DNA of 64,000 nucleotides from Taenia hydatigena (lineage: Eukaryota; Platyhelminthes; Cestoda; Cyclophyllidea; Taeniidae): positions 13,209,206-13,273,205 of the forward strand of contig JADWOT020000001.1 of assembly GCA_036345935.2 (NCBI GenBank), in the 5' to 3' direction. Every line of letters starts with the position of its first letter. Position 1 is the stretch's first letter. Both the position numbers and the translations under genes were made by a program. This document shows, piece after piece, positions 60,614 through 64,000 of this stretch. The notes below the pieces were generated by a model. It did no database searches. It was not told the origin of the DNA and worked only from the letters and a program-made list of their open reading frames with translations.

Positions 60614-60702
60614 TTATACCTGAAAAGACCTGCAACTCTTATTCATGGGGTCCGTTAATTTTAGAACGAAGTGGAAAGTGTTTTGTGGTTGATGCATGGA
60701 GG

Positions 60703-63700
60703 TTTGTAATATATCGGCTTGGCAGCGCTCTGTGTATGGAGGCGTTCTCGTAGGCCAAAGTGGTGACAACGTTATTAGCCGCATCGAAGTTGACGCTGGT
60801 GATTCACAGTAGTGCTGTAGTGCATCGCCTTGCAGCCGCCGAGTAACTTGAACTGGTTTAGGGAGTTAACATCGCACGATCCTCTGGCGCTTCAGCGTCA
60901 CATGCCATTTTCTTGCCGATTGATTTCCTCCTGCTGCAGGTTCTGGTATTGGACATCACCGATTTCACCTTGCATTGACTAACCTTGTGCTCTTTAAATG
61001 CTGCTCAAAAGAGAGAATATCAGTTGAAGTCCGGTGAGCTTAACGACTAATGACCCACAGTCGTAATCATAATCAAACGGAACTCTTCATCAGTCACATT
61101 AGTGAAGTCAAGTGGAAGTACCGATGCCCATAACCGTGGACAACGTGGAACCGATGCAAATTTTCCAGCTGAATTGCAGACCACTAAAGCAATGTTAAGT
61201 GAGTGCACTGCCAGTTGAGATACAAGGTAGGGTAATGAGGCCTAAATGCATTTGTGGCAAAGTAAACATGAAGGAATCTGTCTCGAGCACCTGCAAGCTC
61301 ATCCTCGGAGGTGAGTAAGTACGGTTCGAGGAAGCAGCTCCACCGCATTTTGATAGAAATCGAGTAGAGTTCAATTGGAGCGGCAAGAAGTCGAGGTGAA
61401 TTCGGAACAGCTCTTGAGTTTGGCTACCCCCATCAGTGCGCAGTGTTAGTAACTAACACGAACACCAAAATGAGCGATTTCTTCTTTTCTTACTTTCCTT
61501 GTTGTACCCTTTTGTCGAGCTATCCCTTTTTCGTCAATGGCGCTCCCACTCATCGCCAACCAGAAGGCCACTTTATCGTGCCATTCTTCCATGCCAGCGG
61601 CTTCACAGATAGCATCAATAGAACATTACATGCATTAGAATTGTAAAAGTCCAAAAACATTTCGTCGAATTCCTCTATTATCTTAAGTTCCGTACATCTT
61701 TGATGCCTTAATGAGCGAGTCCAGTTAATGCGTTTTAGATTTCTAACCACACGAGGTGAAGTTGTGGAACACCCAAACTTGCCTTTTTACACACTGATGG
61801 CGTACCCATCTTCGTTCTTTGCACGGTCCGTGTGCATTTTGGCAGCTTTTTCTTGGATCTCGATGGCGCAGCTGTTCTTCAGCAATCAACTATTTGCACT
61901 TTTAAATTCATCTGATTCGTTTTACGTAGCAGGTTGCTAAAATTATTAGTTTGCTGAAATTGGCATTTACCTAATCTTTTCTAATAGGAAATGTAAAATT
62001 ACGCACAGGGATTGCTAGCATGGACAAGAGAATGCGGATTAGTCAACGTATGGATTTAATCGGTTCGTCCCTGGTGTACAGTGTAACTAATGTCAAAATA
62101 ACTCTCTGCTTTTAAGACAACCTCCATTGAGCAGAATGTGCAACACATAGACAAGAAGCATGCTTGGGTCAAATCACGATTCCAATCATTCCTGCTAAAC
62201 TGCAAATTACAATCCCACTATGGACCAATTTGGCTGTTTGAATTCAAGACTTCTTCTCCCCACTTACACCGGCGGTGGTCTGTAAGGTGTGGCAGGGCAG
62301 CTTTAACTCGTGATATTCCGCACATTTCAAAATGACTTGTATTTTAGCAGCAATGCGAACACAGCCGCATTAGACCGCAGTTCCAGAATGAAATGTGTCC
62401 CGTCTTTAGGCAAGGGTCCTCGACTTTGCAAGATTGCGGGCCTAACCAACCACGCACGGTGCTATGATTTGTGCTGATCTGACTTATGAATGAAATGGCA
62501 AATAGACAGCCGTGACAGATTTACACATTTGGCTCATCGTTATTGCAATGATTAATTAGGCAACGAGATGGGCAACCCGACAAACTGTGTCGATATGATT
62601 CCGACCAGATCGATAACTGTGCGCACAGATTATCTGTCAAAAACTGTTTTGTTGTTATTGTTGTTGTAGCTATTCACCGCTAAAGGAAGGCAGAATCCCG
62701 GCAGTTCCGCGTTTGTCAGCCAGTGTAGAATGTTACGAGAATTTTCTTCGCGTTACTTTCTCCGCCTTATTCGACCTCAAATGACGACCCTTTGCTACTG
62801 TTACAAAAAATGCAGTTTTGAAAAATATAGTTACGGTGGTTGCATAGTTATATGCAGTTTATTGCCTCATTTGTCATCAGCGCTGCCTTAAATTCCATAG
62901 AAAAATATCTCATTCCCCTACTCCATCGATAAGAAGAGTTCAGTGAAGAGCGCTAATCAAAATCCCCAATATTCTGGTTCCTGATAAAATAGTTATCTCA
63001 AAGATTTGTTAATTCGGCTTTGGCCAATTCATTTTCTACCTTAAATGGCTATTGAGGATGTTACAAACATCTTCTACGTGGCGTAGGAGAGAAGTTCCCA
63101 ATTTGCCTACAAGCATCTGGACCATGGGACTGTAAGACATATTGTGAAGTTTCGCACAGCTGCTGGTTATGTGAACAAAATGAGGTACATCCGGAATGGT
63201 GAAACACTCGAGGTCAGCTTGAAGGTTCCCTAGACCACCAGATTGGAAACAGCCTCAATAAGTACCACCACACACAACATCTAAACAATCGGGAAGAGTA
63301 GAGTGCTAGCCTCATAGTTTGAGTTGATTTCGGTATTCAATTGGCATTTGTACGATTTTGCATCTTTTGACGTACCGAGATTTGTTAGGAGAATGGGGGC
63401 TGTTGATGAGTCGGAGACTTGGACTGCCTCCAGGTCGTGTTCCACGACTTGGCTTCGTGTGGTTGGTAATCTCAAAACACCATCTGAGAGCACTCATTAA
63501 GTCCATTTTAGGTGGCTCAATTACGCTACCACTTGACACCTCTTCTCATTTGTGCAATCAAAACTGCTACTGAGAATAAGATGTATATCACTGTTTTAAA
63601 GCAGTTAATGCTATGGAAAAAGCAGTGATGTTGGAGATAGTAGTAGACACCGGGATCAAGACGGGCTCCACAGTGTCAAACAAAGACTCATAAATGCAAC

Positions 63701-64000
63701 CCAGATGATGAAGTATGCAATGCAGCCTCGTAGCTTGTATTCGCATGTGCATAGACAACTGCAACAAGGAATGCAAAGTAAGGCATGGAGAGAAAAAGAA
63801 AGAGAGTCCAAAAGCTAGGAAGAAAAGGGAATCAGAGGAGGATAGAAAATGTTAATTAAAATATTATGTGGTTGGACCTGTAGACACGAACACATACTGG
63901 GATGAATGAGTGCATGCAAAAGTGACTGAAGGGAGGAATGCAGCTATAGATAAATGGAAAGGAGGTTGTGGGGACAGCTACGGTAGCATAGAAAAGGAGA
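60703..64000. other. Right flank, single-copy in this window, no gene call
   Basis: This lies opposite arm A sequence that is outside the window, so it may still belong to arm B. I see frames of 60-75 codons only; 63,312-63,539 (-) and 63,358-63,573 (+) overlap on opposite strands. The last 200 bases are purine-rich. A short (TTG)n-like run is at about 62,650-62,667. Confidence 0.5.

Larger units (their letters stand above)
37640..60702 (-). repeat. Outer inverted duplication, arm B (right)
   Basis: Reverse-complement partner of 1-25,440, separated from it by a spacer of about 12.2 kb. It is a little shorter than arm A. It lacks about 670 bp corresponding to 16,826-17,497, and arm A 21,290-24,100 is replaced by an unrelated segment of about 950 bp at 38,850-39,800. 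It also carries a 2.1-kb segment at 53,742-55,867 that arm A lacks. The exact inner boundary is a judgement by eye, because similarity fades near 37,640. Confidence 0.95.

Noticed and set aside
1..60702. Assembly fold-back artefact
   Set aside because: The arms differ by many substitutions, private indels and array length, which an artefact would not create. Long reads are still needed to exclude a misjoin.
1..64000. Bacterial operons, CRISPR arrays, insertion sequences or phage genes
   Set aside because: No dense reading frames, ribosome binding sites, spaced direct repeats or transposase frames were seen.

Overview
The window looks like gene-poor eukaryotic nuclear DNA. It has moderate GC, no operons and no dense reading frames, and it carries degenerate exon-like pieces separated by kilobases, microsatellites and tandem arrays. 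A parasitic flatworm, perhaps a tapeworm, is my guess; no marker gene proves it. I found no convincing intact gene, rRNA, tRNA, CRISPR array or bacterial-type feature.

Architecture. Almost the whole window is a nested, imperfect inverted duplication. Outer arm A (about 1 to 25,440) reappears reverse-complemented as outer arm B (about 37,640 to 60,702). Arm A runs off the left edge: base 1 pairs with about 60,702. A third, older copy of part of arm A (17,220-23,640) lies inverted in the spacer at about 28,950-36,532, so it is in the same orientation as arm B. Short stretches compared by eye give 4 differences in about 146 bases between A and B, and 14 in about 140 between B and the inner copy. 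Elsewhere the arms differ more (about 25 in 260 near 12.8/47.6 kb, and visibly more near 25/38 kb), so divergence is uneven. Arm differences include a roughly 670-bp deletion in B, a B breakpoint at a (TTTC)n tract, and a 2.1-kb insertion in B.

Gene relics. The best recognised content is a decayed AGC-type Ser/Thr protein kinase. Its C-lobe and C-terminal tail are at 9,469-10,410 (-) in arm A and 50,020-51,000 (+) in arm B. A probable N-lobe exon lies 4.6-4.8 kb upstream (15,147-15,461 - ; 45,104-45,415 +). Both arms share two in-frame stops and a frameshift, so the kinase was probably already dead before the duplication. A second, more eroded kinase C-lobe sits back-to-back with the N-lobe exon (15,749-15,996 + ; 44,570-44,817 -). 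An unidentified protein of about 190-200 residues lies at the outer end of both arms, with a different lesion in each. Several other exon-like frames are preserved between arms.

Repeats. A tandem array with a 53-bp period fills 4.7-7.6 kb, with a shorter, interrupted counterpart at 52.8-56.1 kb. A dispersed repeat of about 650 bp, some copies carrying paired CACGTG boxes, occurs five times. Pyrimidine-rich low-complexity tracts and microsatellites mark several junctions. The region right of 60.7 kb is single-copy within this window.
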